This document shows positions 23,918-35,169 of a DNA stretch of 64,000 nt, piece by piece. The first letter of the stretch is position 1. The number at the start of each line of letters is the position of its first letter. The translations under genes and the position numbers were made by a program. The DNA is taken from assembly GCF_008831285.2 (NCBI RefSeq), contig NC_045142.1, positions 14,819,354 through 14,883,353 of the forward strand. Direction: 5' to 3'. The notes beneath the pieces are model-generated. The model searched no databases. It saw only the letters and a list, made by a program, of their open reading frames with translations, and had not been told where the DNA came from. Source of the DNA: Nymphaea colorata (Eukaryota > Streptophyta > Magnoliopsida > Nymphaeales > Nymphaeaceae).

Positions 23918-26900
23918 ATTGAAAAAAGGATGAATTTTTTCATGTTAGGGGTCTGCCTCACATGTAAGAAAAAAGTAGATAGTATTAAACAAGAAATCTA
24001 AAACAAGATATGGAAAAAGACCACTGTTGTTTTAGGTAACAAGCAATGCATTGGGTCTTAAAACTCTGTGCATATCTTGATGTGAACTTGAGCTCTTCTG
24101 AACCTGGTGAAGCTTTGCTCAATTCCTGAATCAGTTGCATGTTTTCCCTAGGGAGTTCAAATTATCTATAAGAACAAGAGAATATTTTCTTAAAAAAATG
24201 AAGGAAAATGGTAGCTCAAATAAAGGCTTTGCATATAGTTGCCATTACTTGTGCAGAGAGGAATGACAATAACATTCAGATCCAAGCTCAATGAAAGAAT
24301 AAAATTTGCAACAGACCTTGTGTGGGCTTGGAGATCTAGAAGAGGATGAGGTGGACCTTGCATGTCTAGGAGGTCCTCTCCTGGCCTGCCTCTGGTTGTA
24401 TTATACATGAGAAGAAGTCAGCAATAGTATGGATGTGAAGGAATCAAAACAAACCCATCTTACTGCACCAGACGTGTACATCATTCAAACCATCATTACA
24501 TTACATCGTATCAATTTAGATGTTAGATGACATGACTTACTATTTAAATGATATCCGAACAACCTAAACATAGAGTCATAGGAAAACCAATTACAAAAAT
24601 TCTCACAAGAGGGATTCACTAAAACATAGAATTGCAATGGGCAAACAACAAAACAGTAAATCGTTCAAGAAAACCAGCACAACACGAATTTTAGGTTCTT
24701 AATATCGTGTACACAATGCATCAACAGTCCATAGTCCATGTAGAACCTAAGATCTTTCAGTTAATGAGTTTCCCGTATCAGTTATAGTGAACAAAATAAT
24801 TTTAAAGCCAACATTTTTCGACCATGGTCCAAACATAACATACAGGAAAAACAACATTTAAGGATCAAACCTTCATATGAACTTGAAGAACCTATGTAAA
24901 AGAAAGAGACTCAAGCCTTGGGGAAAAAATTACCTTCCCCTTAAGAAATATAGAAGAACGTAACCCTTAAGAAATATAGAAGAATGTGGCGGTTGCTTGC
25001 AGAATCTCGATATCGCTTTGCAAGTCCAAAACCAATGATATAGACTTGGAAGGAAAAAACATACATAAAAATTCTGCAAAAGTAAAATAATGTGAAACAG
25101 AGCTATCACCCACCATAATAATACTTCCTTGTTCTACCTCAGTATGACGAAAATCAATGTTTAGCTAAGATGGATCCTCAATGGAGATAAGATGCGGCCG
25201 TTCAAACTTCATAAAACTGCCAAACAATACAAATTTTATACACAAAAGAGTGAATAGGATATAATATTTACATGAAAAGGAGACAAAAACCATATGAACA
25301 AATAGGCAAATCAAAAATCACATGCAACGTACCCTTTGCTACTTTTCAGGAAAAAGGCACCTCCCACGTTGCAAGAAATCCCAACACCACTTGTGTTTAG
25401 CTTACGTCCATAAAATTCAAAAAACTTGACCTGTTCTCAATCAAAACGAACATTTTTTTAGAATTTAAGCTCAATGAGACATATATATATTCAAAGATTC
25501 TCATTGAAGCTAAATGCCAAAAGTATAGTCAATTTCTAATGGTTTATTCATACAAGAATGAACACCAGGTTCTCCACTGTGCAACAATCAACCACAAAAC
25601 CACAAAAGGATTATCTGCTTATATTCCCCACCATCCATATGAAGCTAACTATTACATCAGCACATCTCTGAGAATGTGAGACTAACAGCCGGATCCAACC
25701 AAAAATATCAATCACCAACTTGTCTTTAAAAATGAAATCAACAAAACCCTCAAACCACATGATAATAACTTCTTGCTCCTTTAGTTACCCTTGACTAGTT
25801 TTCTATCTCCTATTCCTTTCTAGATTAAGGAACAAATGACAACTAAAAAAAATGAACCATATCTGACAAGATTCAGTTTATCTACAAAAGACAAGGACTG
25901 CAATGCTATAAGCAGGGACAGACTGTAGAAAGGCTTCTCTTGTGAAAAATATGCATAGAAAACAATTAAGCTACAACAAGAAGAACAGCCAAGAAATCAT
26001 AGAAGTGAAATAATCCTAGTCAAAGATGATGCTACAGGGAGTTAAACCCATAAAAAAACTCTCACCAGAAGAATTCCCAGGTTATGTTCCACAATTCTCT
26101 GGCTACCATGGAAACCCTGCCCCTTCCATTGCATCTAATAATGATAAGACAAAGGACAAAGTTGCTAATGGAGTACTATAACTATGTAACTGAAAGCACG
26201 CGTCCAAACAAACCCTACCTATGTAACCCAGGGAACCGAGGTGCTAACTCAACAACATTATCAGAAATTTCCATTATTTTCAGAAACACCAAAAAAAGAA
26301 TAATAAAGGAAAACCAAAAATACACGAAAATTTTGTGATACTTTGACCCAAAAAAAGAAAAGACAAAATGAAAATATCATGCCTTTCATTTATCACATTA
26401 TTTTTGCTTTCTAAAGTTAAACTCAGAAATGTCTTTCATTTGTCAAGACATTTTTGAGGATTCCTGCACCACAGAAATGGCGCACCTGCAGAACGAAATT
26501 TACAGTGCATTGACGAGATCCAACAGCATCCAACTATCCAAGAGGCAAGATCTGGGGAAAGAAAATGTGGGTTGTGATAATTTATGTATGAATACAGAAT
26601 ACTGCAGAACCTACATCAAGAAAACACATTGATTTCTTTACCGGTGGCCCAGTGGTGGAGCGGAGACAGTGACGGTGCCGGAGACTGGCTGGGTATCAGG
26701 TATGGACTGTGGAAACGGTGGCGGGCACACGGTCTTTCCAACTCTCACTCTCCCTGTCTCTGCGGCGCAGACAGCGGCTCTGCGAATCTGCTAGACTCTG
26801 TCACTCTGCCTCCGGCCTCCCTCGATGGAAAATGCGAAAGTGTGAAACAAGGGGAGCCACACAGGAGGAACATGACCTAAGTTCCTAACAGGCCGTCGGG

Positions 26901-27035
26901 CAGGGCTGGGCTGTAGAAGTGATAACCAGGCCCGGCCCGTTAAGATCTCAGGCCGGGCTCGCTCAAGTTCGGCACGATAACAAAAGTCCTCGACCCAGAC
27001 CCAGCCCGACGGCGGCCCGGCCCGACGCCCAGGCC
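23869..27035. mobile_element. Foreign block inside element B, possibly a non-autonomous hAT transposon
   Basis: Gag homology ends at 23866 and leader homology resumes at about 27037, so this block is not part of the retrotransposon. Both edges are GC-rich with GGCCCGGCC words, while the interior is about as AT-rich as the surroundings. No transposase is seen. On the minus strand there are exon-like pieces: a GC-rich leader-like stretch 26640-26880 ending in a donor-like CCACCG then GTAAAG, and a 75-base piece at 24318-24392 between an AG and a GT that would encode an Arg/Ser/Pro-rich peptide (RQARRGPPRHARSTSSSS). Terminal repeats and target duplication could not be matched, so the type is inference. 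Confidence 0.4.
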
Positions 27036-27040
27036 TAGAT

Positions 27041-27430
27041 TTCAAGACAAAACTGCTCAATTTTAACTGAGAATCAACTCTGCACCACACGGCCAAGCAG
27101 GTCAGACGTTCTCTGGTCTGAATTTTTTAACGACATCAACTGAGTGAAATCTGATATATTTTGCGACATTCAGATCTGATCAACATCAAATATTTGCCAA
27201 CGATATATATCACACTAACCCACAATAGACTGAATATAAACAACATGCACAGACTTACTGCAATCAGATTTCCAGACAAAACTGCTCCATTTTAACTAAG
27301 AATCAACTCTGCACCACATGGCCAAGCAGATCAGACGTTCTCTGGTCTGAATTTTTTAATGACATCAATCGAGTCAAATCTGATATATTGCGACATTCAG
27401 ATCTGATCAACATCAAATATTTGTCAACGA
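27041..27430. repeat. Direct duplication in the element B leader
   Basis: A unit of about 162 bases occurs at 27041-27203 and again at 27270-27430 (words such as caactctgcaccac, gtctgaatttttt, cagatctgatcaacatcaaatat). The first copy starts exactly where the GC-rich foreign block ends. A shorter third echo (acatgagtcagatctgatac) follows at 27433-27452. Confidence 0.85.
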
Positions 27431-27725
27431 CATCACATGAGTCAGATCTGATACACTTTGACCTTCAGATCTGAAGAAACACAGCAATTTGTCGACTTCA
27501 TCCAATTAGGTTCTTTATTAACATCAAGACTTCAGGCAACATAGGGTGCAAATCGCGTCTCTACATGTAGAACGTGATCAACCCCTTTTCACCAAACAAT
27601 CCCACTGTATCTTTTGTATGCAACAGAAACTTTAGACGTCCAACCTTTTTTTTTGAATGAGGAGATGAGAAAAGAGAGGAGGGGAAGCTGCCTAAAACTC
27701 TAGATGGCACAGTCCTAGGTCTGAG

Positions 27726-27737
27726 GCTCTGTTACCA
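27726..27737 (-). other. Element B primer-binding site
   Basis: On the minus strand TGGTAACAGAGC, an iMet-type PBS with one change (A for T) that is also present in element D. It abuts the LTR. Confidence 0.85.
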
Positions 27738-27885
27738 TGTTGATTTGAGAGGTGGAGAAGAGGGAGAAGAGGGAGAAGAGGAGAACATGAGGAAGAAGGA
27801 TAGAATAGGTACAAGTCTTGAATACGTTGGCTGCTCCTTTTCCATTAGACTAAATAAGGATTAGGGTTATGTTTAACCCTTTACA
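27738..27885 (-). repeat. Element B 5' LTR
   Basis: On the minus strand it runs from TGTAAAGGG to ATCAACA, 148 bp, followed by the PBS. It differs from the left copy by a 9-base extra GGGAGAAGA unit and scattered substitutions. Confidence 0.82.
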
Positions 27886-28003
27886 TAAAGAGTCCAACAA
27901 AATTTTAAAAATTCAGAAAGCTATCTAATACTAAATTCCGAAATATAGAAAACTTTAAATTGCAAACCAGCACGTTTCCTCAACAAACTCAATTTTGGAT
28001 AGC

Positions 28004-31000
28004 ATTCACACATCCATAACAAGAAATTTTCCTTTGTGTAAGTAGCATTGCATGTGCATTTAAAATCACTATCCACTAACTTAAGATAACTACTTGTCTT
28101 ATGATAGAGAAGGTTGTATAATGCTTAAAGTTAATAGCTAATATAGATTTGGCTATCATCAATTCTACTTCTGGAAGGTGCTTAAGATTGTTTGAACAAC
28201 ATTGCATTGCAGGTGCTTCCTTTTTCTTTTTAGATGGATCTCCCGATCATTATTGAAGGTGGTTATTGTTTCTCGTTCAACTTTGTTTTATTATCTTGAA
28301 AATATTCATTATCTTCAGCATGCTGTAGATTAGAACTTTCAAATTTGAGCTCGTTGGACATATATTGTAGACAACAAAAAAGTTACCATATTATGGTTCA
28401 AGATGAAATCCTGTCCAAGGGAAAAAGGTTTGACTAGTCAGTGAAAGGTAAGCTGCTAGTGGTATTTATCCATGAACATAGATTTGATGATGTCCTTTCA
28501 CATGAAGACTTTATTGAGGAAAGGGAGGCATTGTTGTTCACCCTCATGTCAAATTATGAGTAATTACCAAGTAATCTTCTCATACCAATCCCGAGAATGG
28601 ATAATCAAATTTGGTCGATTTAACTGTAGTTGGTTTATATTTCATTTTTTTATCTTTTCAATGAACAAAATATTCATTTTGTGGTTCCCTTCTTTGTAAT
28701 TCTTTCTACAATCAGATGGCTGTCCATAATTGTCATACACCAGCTGGTTGTTTATCTTCTTCACCGAATTCATAGAAAATTTCTATTTATTCCGAGACTT
28801 GCATACCTAACAACTTAATAATTCTCTCTTTTTCTTCCATATCCACAATTGAGCTCATCAAATTCTTGAAAGGTTTAGATAGACCTTTTGCCATATATTA
28901 TGCAGTAGCTAGCGTAGTAGATTCACACATCCAGAACTAGAAATTTGCCTTTGTGTAGGTCACGCTGTATGTGCATTTAAAATCACTAGGCACTAACATA
29001 AGATAACTATTTGTATTATGATAGAGTAGGGCGTACAATGCTGAAATTTTGTAGCCAATATAAAATTGGCTATCATTAATTCTGCTTCTCGAAGGTGCTC
29101 AAAATCGTTTGATCAGCATTGAAAGTGCTTCCTTTTTCTTCTTAAATGGGTCTCTACGTCATTACTGAATGCTTTTTGTTTCCTATTTCTTGTCCAGTCT
29201 TGCTTGTTATCTTGAAGATATTCAATATTTTTAGCATGCTGTAAATTTATACTTTCAAACTCAAGCACATTGGACTTGTACCATAGACAATAAAAAGTAG
29301 CCATATTATGGTTTGAGAGGAAATCCTTCCCAAGGAAAAAAAAGGTTTAATCAATTAGTGAAAGCTAAGCTGCTAGTGGTATTTATCCATTAACATAGAC
29401 TTGATGATGCCCTTTGGCATGAAGATTTTATCAGGGAAAGGGAGGCACTGTTGTTCACCCTCATGTCACATTGCGAATAATTATGAGGTAACCTTCTTAT
29501 ACAAAACCTGAGAATGGATGATCAAATTCGGTCGATTTAATGGTAGTTGGTCTACATTTCATATTTTTATATTGTCAAAGAACGAAATATGGCTTTTACT
29601 GTTCCCATCTTTTAAATTCTTCCTACAATCAGCTAGCTGGTCCATAATTGTCATACACTAGTTGGTTGTTTATCTTCTTTACCGGCTTCATAGAGAATTT
29701 CTATTTATTTCATATCTTACATACATAAGAACTTACTAATTCTCTCACTTTCTTCCATATCCTCAATTGAGCCCCTCACATTCTTGTAAAGGTATTGGTT
29801 CTTGGTTTAGATAGACCTTTTGCCTTATATTTTACAGTAGTTAGCCAAGCATATTCACACATCTAGAACTATAAATTTTCTTTGTGTAGGTCACATTGCA
29901 TGTTTATTTAAAATCACTAGGCACTAACATATGGTAACTATTTGTATTACAATAAAGTAAGGTGTATAATGCTTAAATTTTGTAGCCAATATAAAGTTGG
30001 TTGTCATCAATTCTGCTTCTAGAATGTACTTAAGATTGTTTGATCGGCATTGCAGGTGCTTCTTTTTCTTCTTAAATGGGTCTCAGGATCATTACTGATG
30101 GCGCTTCTTGTTTCCTATTTCTTGTTCAGCCTTGTTTATTATCTTGAAGATATTCATTATTTTTAGGATGCTGTAAATTTGTAATTTCAAACTCCAGTGC
30201 ATTGGACGTTTATTGTAGACAATAAAAAATTACCATATTATGGTTCAAGATGGAATCCTATCCAAGGAGAAAGGTTTGACCGGTCAGTGAAAGCTGAGCT
30301 GCCAGTGGTATTTATCCGTGAACATAGACTTGATGTTGTCCTTTCACATGAAGTTTTTATCAAAGGGAGGCACTATTGTTCACCCTCATATCAAATTGTG
30401 AGTAATTACCAGATAATCTCCTCATATCAATCCTCATATCAAACCAGATAGTGTCCTCATATCAAACCCGAGAATGGATGATCAAATTTGGTTGATTTAA
30501 CTATGGTTGGTATGTATTTCAACTTTTTATCTTCCCAATGAACGAAGTATTCCTTTTTGTGTCCCCATCTTTGTAATTATGCCTACAATAAGCAGGCTGT
30601 CCATAATTTTCATACACCAGCTGCTTGTTTTTCTTCTTTACCGACTTTGTAGAAAATTTCTATTTATTCCACGATTTACATACATAGCAACTTAATAATT
30701 CTCCTTCTTTCTTCCATATCCTCAATTGAGCCCATCACATTCTTGTAAAGGTATTGTTTCAGATAGACTTTCACCATATATTGTGTAGTAGTTAGCCTAG
30801 CAAATTCACACATCTAGAACTAGAAATTTTCCTTTGTGCAGGTCATGTTGCATGTGCATTTAAAATCACTAGGTGCTAACATAAGAGAATTATTTGTATT
30901 ACGATAGGGTAGGCCATATAATGCTTCAATTTTGTAGCCAATATAAGGTTGGCTATCTTCAATTCTACTTTTGGAAGGTGTTTAAGATCGTTTGATCAGC

Positions 31001-31704
31001 ATTGCAGGTGCTTCATTTTTTTCTTAAATGGGTCTCAGGATCATTACTGAAAGTGCTTCTTGTTTCCAAATTCTTGTCCAGCCTTGTATTTATCTTGTTT
31101 CAGCATGCTGTAAATTTACAACTTTCAAACTCAAGCACATTGGGCATGTTTTGTAGACAATAAAAAAGTTTTCATATTATGGTTCAAGATGGAATCTTGT
31201 CCAAGGAAAAAGGTTTGCCCGATCAGTGAAAGCTAAGCTTCCAATGGTATTTATCCATGAGCATAGATTTTTATGGTGTCCTTTCACATGAAGATTCTAA
31301 TGATGAAAGGGAGGCACTGTTGTTCACCCTCATGTTAATATTGTTAGTATTACCATGTAATCTTCTCATACCAAACCCAAGAATGGATAATCAAATTTAG
31401 TCTATTTAACTGTAGTTGGTTTGTGTTTGTGTTTCATCTTTTTATCTTTTCAGTGAACAAAATATTCCTTTTGTGGTTCCCATCTTTGTAATTCTTACCA
31501 CAATCAGCTGGCTGTCCATAATTGTCATACATAAATTGATTGTTTTTCTTTGCTTCATAGAAAATTTGGATTCCATGACTTACATATGTATCAGCTTAAT
31601 AATCACTCACTTTCTTTGATATCCTCAATTGAGCCCATCACATTCTTGTAAAAGTATTCATTCAGATAGACCTTTTGCCTTATATTATACAGTAGTTAGC
31701 CTAG
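28004..31704 (+). repeat. Tandem array of four 0.92-0.95 kb units of unknown origin
   Basis: The landmark attcacacatc occurs at 28004, 28921, 29853 and 30804, and the same order of words follows each time: tgcatttaaaatcact, gtagccaatataa, gcattgcaggtgctt, gacaataaaaa, ggttcaagatgg, gttcaccctcat, and cagtagttagccta. Units differ by scattered substitutions and indels, so the array is not recent. Each unit holds an exon-like 130-base piece (starting near 28390, 29320, 30240, 31180) in which one frame reads like VKAELPVVFI, then H-E-H-R, then EREALLFTLMS. The reading is best kept in copies 1 and 3. No known protein or transposon family is recognised. Flanking motifs gcattgcag before gtgcttc look like a splice acceptor, which could make the unit an exon-intron duplication. 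Confidence 0.8.
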
Positions 31705-32106
31705 TTATATATAGAGGTTAAAAAACAGTTAACACTCAGCTGAATTTTGAAGTGTATAATTTCAGATGCTATAGCAATTTTAACTTCATAGAAGTGCTTG
31801 TAGAATTGTTGATGAATGCAGAAAATGTCATTCTGATGTATATATACTTTTTAATGTATGAAAATTTGTAATAGCTAGGAAATTCCCAATTATCAACTAG
31901 TAAATATTGTTTTTTGTGGGTATCTATGAGTAGTTGGTTTCATATAAATACATGATTACATATGTTTTCTTAAAGATATGTACTTATTATGATATGAACC
32001 GACCCAAATTTTAGGTCTCAATGGCAAGATGGAAGGTCTATCTATGTGTTAGAACTACAAAATGGGTGCATCTCTGATTGCTTGTTAACTTTTTCTTTTT
32101 TGCTTC
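31705..32106. other. AT-rich DNA between the array and element C
   Basis: No gene or repeat is recognised. Confidence 0.4.
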
Positions 32107-32312
32107 TGTTAATGTTTTCTAGAATCAATTTGAGTCTTTCTGAAATATTAGAAAGTGGACAAGGGTCTATTTATTGTTTTCTCAAATTTTAGTGGGCTGA
32201 AATTGTAAATATGTAGTCAACACGATTAGGGTTACGTGAATGCAATTTGAAAGTTTTTCTCTCTCTCTCTCTCTCTGTCTCTCACGTCCCTTTCTTCCTC
32301 CAATATTGAACA
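32107..32312 (+). repeat. Element C 5' LTR
   Basis: It starts TGTTAATG and ends TTGAACA. Against the 3' LTR it lacks about 21 bases around ccctaatctctttt and has an expanded CT run, with a number of substitutions. Confidence 0.92.
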
Positions 32313-32324
32313 TGGTATCAGAGC
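32313..32324 (+). other. Element C primer-binding site
   Basis: TGGTATCAGAGC, the iMet type, directly after the LTR. Confidence 0.93.
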
Positions 32325-33308
32325 AACAGACCTAAGGCTGTGCGATCTAGGGTTTCATGCCTAGGGTTCCCTCCTTATCTCATTTATCTTCTCTTCCTCC
32401 AAACTAAGGTTTCATGCCTAGGGTTCCTGCTGTTTACAAAACAAGCAAGTTGATTGTTTGGTGGAAAGGGGCTAATCACGTTTGTTGTTTACAAAACAAG
32501 CAAGTTGATTGTTTGGTGAAAAGGGGCTAATCACATTTAACTTGTAGAAACGTGATCAGCACCCATGTGTTGTTGTTGTCGTGGAAGACATGGAGAAGAT
32601 GGTGGATCTGATCAGGATGTATCAGATTTGAGTTTTTGTTGTTTTCTGCTATCGTGGAAGAAAACCTATGACGTTATGTATCAAATCTGCCCTAAAGAGA
32701 TCTGTTTTTTTCTTCCATGGAGGACGATCTATGACGTGATATATCAGATCTGCCCTTTTGTTGTCACTGCATAAGATCGTGTGGGGCAAAGTTAATCTGC
32801 TAGTTGTAGGTATAGTGTGAGGTGAGAAGTTGCTGTGTGTGGAGCCATGTTGCTGGTTGAAGATGTTGTTTGACTTGAGGACAAATATCTGCAAATCGTC
32901 AATGTGAAATATGTAAAGTGAGCCTTTGTGAGGTGTGAACTATTGCTAATCGAGTAGCAGCAGTCTTTTGCCGTTGGGTGAAGAAGTTTCAAGCATCAGA
33001 TCTGACCTTTGTTGCCATGGAAGAAGTTCTTGGACGTTCAGATTTGTCTAGTCATGTGGTGCTTGGTGGATTCCCACAGGAAAAGGTATGTCGTAGCAGC
33101 AGGTTTCAATCTTTTCTCTGCATTTGTTGAAGTAAGGCATTTTTTTATTCTCTGCTATCAAACCTGTGCTTGTTTGCTGCCTCTTATCGACATCTGAAAG
33201 TGCTGCCTGCTATCCACGTCTGAAAATAGTCTGCTATTTTTGTGTTTGTGTTCAACCTGCTACACATCATTTGGTTGTGGTCTGCGTGTTCGAGTATAAT
33301 TTTTTTTT
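32325..33308 (+). other. Element C untranslated leader
   Basis: About 980 bases without a long frame. A tandem duplication of about 55 bases (two copies of tttacaaaacaagcaagttg with ggggctaatcac) lies at 32430-32540. The same words occur once in the leaders of D and, on the minus strand, B. Confidence 0.7.
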
Positions 33309-34042
33309 ATGGTTGATGGTAGTAGGTCAAAAGGGTCTTCTTCATCTACTGCAAACTTCGTCACAGTCTACAGATGCTATGGTTGAGACTCCTACATGTT
33401 CTCCTATACCTTCATCATATTATCTCAAATTAAGCAAGGAAGAATATGATATGGTTCTTGCTCAAAGGTCTACTCTTGCCTCAACCAATACAACTGCTAT
33501 AGACTTGGATCTGTCTGTTGGCCCCTACCAGTGACCCAGGTATGATATGGATGATTGACTCAGGAGCATCCAGGCATTGTTGTAATCAGCCACAAATGTT
33601 TTTATCGTTTACTAGGTTCACTACACCACAACACGTCAGGTTGACTGTGACTGATGGCAAGTTGTCTCCTATTCCGGGCAGCGATGAAATCTATCTCACA
33701 CCTTTTGGCACCATTATACATGTGCTATATGCTCATCGATTTCCTATTAACCTCTTATCTATTAAGCGATTGGCTAGAGATTTACATTGTAGAGACATTT
33801 TTTTTTATCATGGTTTATGTTCTTTTCAGGACTTACAAACTCGAAAAATGATTGGTGACAGCCATGAACAGGAGGGGCTCTATTTACTCTCTGTCCATGT
33901 AGATGTTGTTGCATCCTCTTTCACGTCAAAGCCTTCTCCTTTACAGTGGCATATCAGACTGGGTCATCTTTCTGTGTCCAAGCTTCGTTGCACTTTTCCA
34001 AATATTATAGCATCAGAGTCATTCTTAAGTGATGCATGCTAG
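33309..34042 (+). pseudogene. Element C: gag start fused to protease and GAG-pre-integrase
   Basis: ATG at 33309 opens MVDGSRSKGSS, matching the gag start of D (MADGSRSGGSN). The frame soon stops, and the rest of gag is missing apart from a C-terminal tail (SKEEYDMVLAQRS). From 33545 protease follows: WMIDSGASRHCCN, LTVTDGKLSPIPG, and RFPINLLSIKRLA. The GAG-pre-integrase motif is WHIRLGHLSVSKL, and the CxxC half lies beyond a stop at 34040. Confidence 0.85.
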
Positions 34043-35058
34043 TTAGGCAAGCATACACATAGTAGTTTCCCTTCAAGTCTATCAAGTCAAAGTCCCTTTG
34101 ATCTTCTGCATGTTGATGTTTGGGGTCCAAGTCGTGTTTCCTGTACTTCACATTTCTGTTATTACCTTGTTGTGGTTGATTATTTTACTAGAGTTAATTG
34201 GGTATTTTTGTCACGGGATAAGTCTGAAGTCATCTATATTCTTCAGAAATTTGTCAATGAAATAAAAACTCAGTTTGGTGTTGTAAAAATATTGCACTGA
34301 TAATGCTCTTGAATTTAAATCTTCAGTTCTACTTCAATTTTATGTCAATCATGGGATTCGACCACAATATTCATGTCCCCACACATCCCAGCAAAATGGT
34401 GTTGCTGAACACAAACATTGATAACTTTTAAATGTGGCCTGTACCCTCATGTTGCACTCATATGCCTGCCTATTTTTGGGGTGATGTTATTCTTACCGCA
34501 TGTTATCTCACCCACAGATTGCCCTCGTTTGCCATCCAAGGATGCATCCCCATTCAAATACTATATCCAGATTGACTATTATTTCATATACCTCCCAAAG
34601 CATTTGGATGGACTTGTTTTGCACACATCTTGGGTCCAAACGAAAACAAACTTGCTACCCAAGTTGTCAAATGTGTGTTTATTGGATATTCTGCCAATCA
34701 AAAAGGCTATCAATGTTTTGATCCTCATACCAAGAAAGAAATTGTCAGTGCGGATGTTACATTATTTGAGTCTCTTCCTTATTTTTCTGCTTCAAGTACC
34801 ACTATGTATGAGCTTCCCATGTCTGTTCCTCTTCCTATTCCCCCAGTATCACTTGACTTGATCCCATCCTCTCCACCATTGTCAGGTGATCGTTTTCTTG
34901 ATCCTCCAATAATCTATAACCGACATCAAGGTCCCTCACCTAACCGCCCACCAAGGTCTTCTCATGAGGTAAGTTCTAATGATAAGACTGACTTAGGAAG
35001 AAATGATCACTATTCTGTAGATGATCTACCTATTGCTATTTGCAAGGGCAAGCGATAG
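34043..35058 (+). pseudogene. Element C: integrase and linker
   Basis: Pieces in several frames: LGKHTHSSF, LLHVDVWGPSR, DYFTRVNWVFLSRDKSEV, DNALEF (after a frame change near 34295), HTSQQNGVAEH, then YWGDVIL, then NQKGYQCFDPHTKKEIVSAD and LPIAICKGKR. The catalytic D, D and E positions are all recognisable, but not in one frame. The motif VAEH replaces VAER. Confidence 0.85.
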
Positions 35059-35169
35059 TGCACAAGGCATCTGATTTCTAACTCGGCTTCTATGGACCAT
35101 TTGAGCACAGGTTTGGTGCAGTTTGATCGAGCTATGACTAGTCATACTATCCCGAGCTCTCACCACCAA

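Larger units (their letters stand above)
20028..27885 (-). mobile_element. Ty1/copia LTR retrotransposon B (decayed, interrupted)
   Basis: Related short LTRs lie at 20028-20164 and 27738-27885, with a PBS inside the right one. Reading minus, gag, protease, integrase, RT and the start of RNase H follow in copia order. The leader next to the PBS resembles the leaders of elements C and D (shared words around the 'lack of T' stretch ggtgaaaagggg and acatgtagaaacg), so B, C and D are one family. About 3.1 kb of unrelated DNA sits between leader and gag, and the end of RNase H with the PPT is deleted up to the 3' LTR. I could not find a target duplication. Confidence 0.85.

Noticed and set aside
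25340-25400. Cys-x8-Cys piece on the minus strand resembling a CCCH finger
   Set aside because: The remaining Cys and His positions are absent and a stop follows at once.
26889-27035. A separate 150-bp MITE made of the GC-rich right edge alone
   Set aside because: The inner and outer ends match only roughly, and no duplication of the target is found; treated as the edge of the larger block instead.
28004-31704. CRISPR-like or satellite interpretation of the repeated units
   Set aside because: Units are 0.9 kb with no spacers, in a plant genome; a CRISPR array is excluded, and four diverged copies do not make a satellite.
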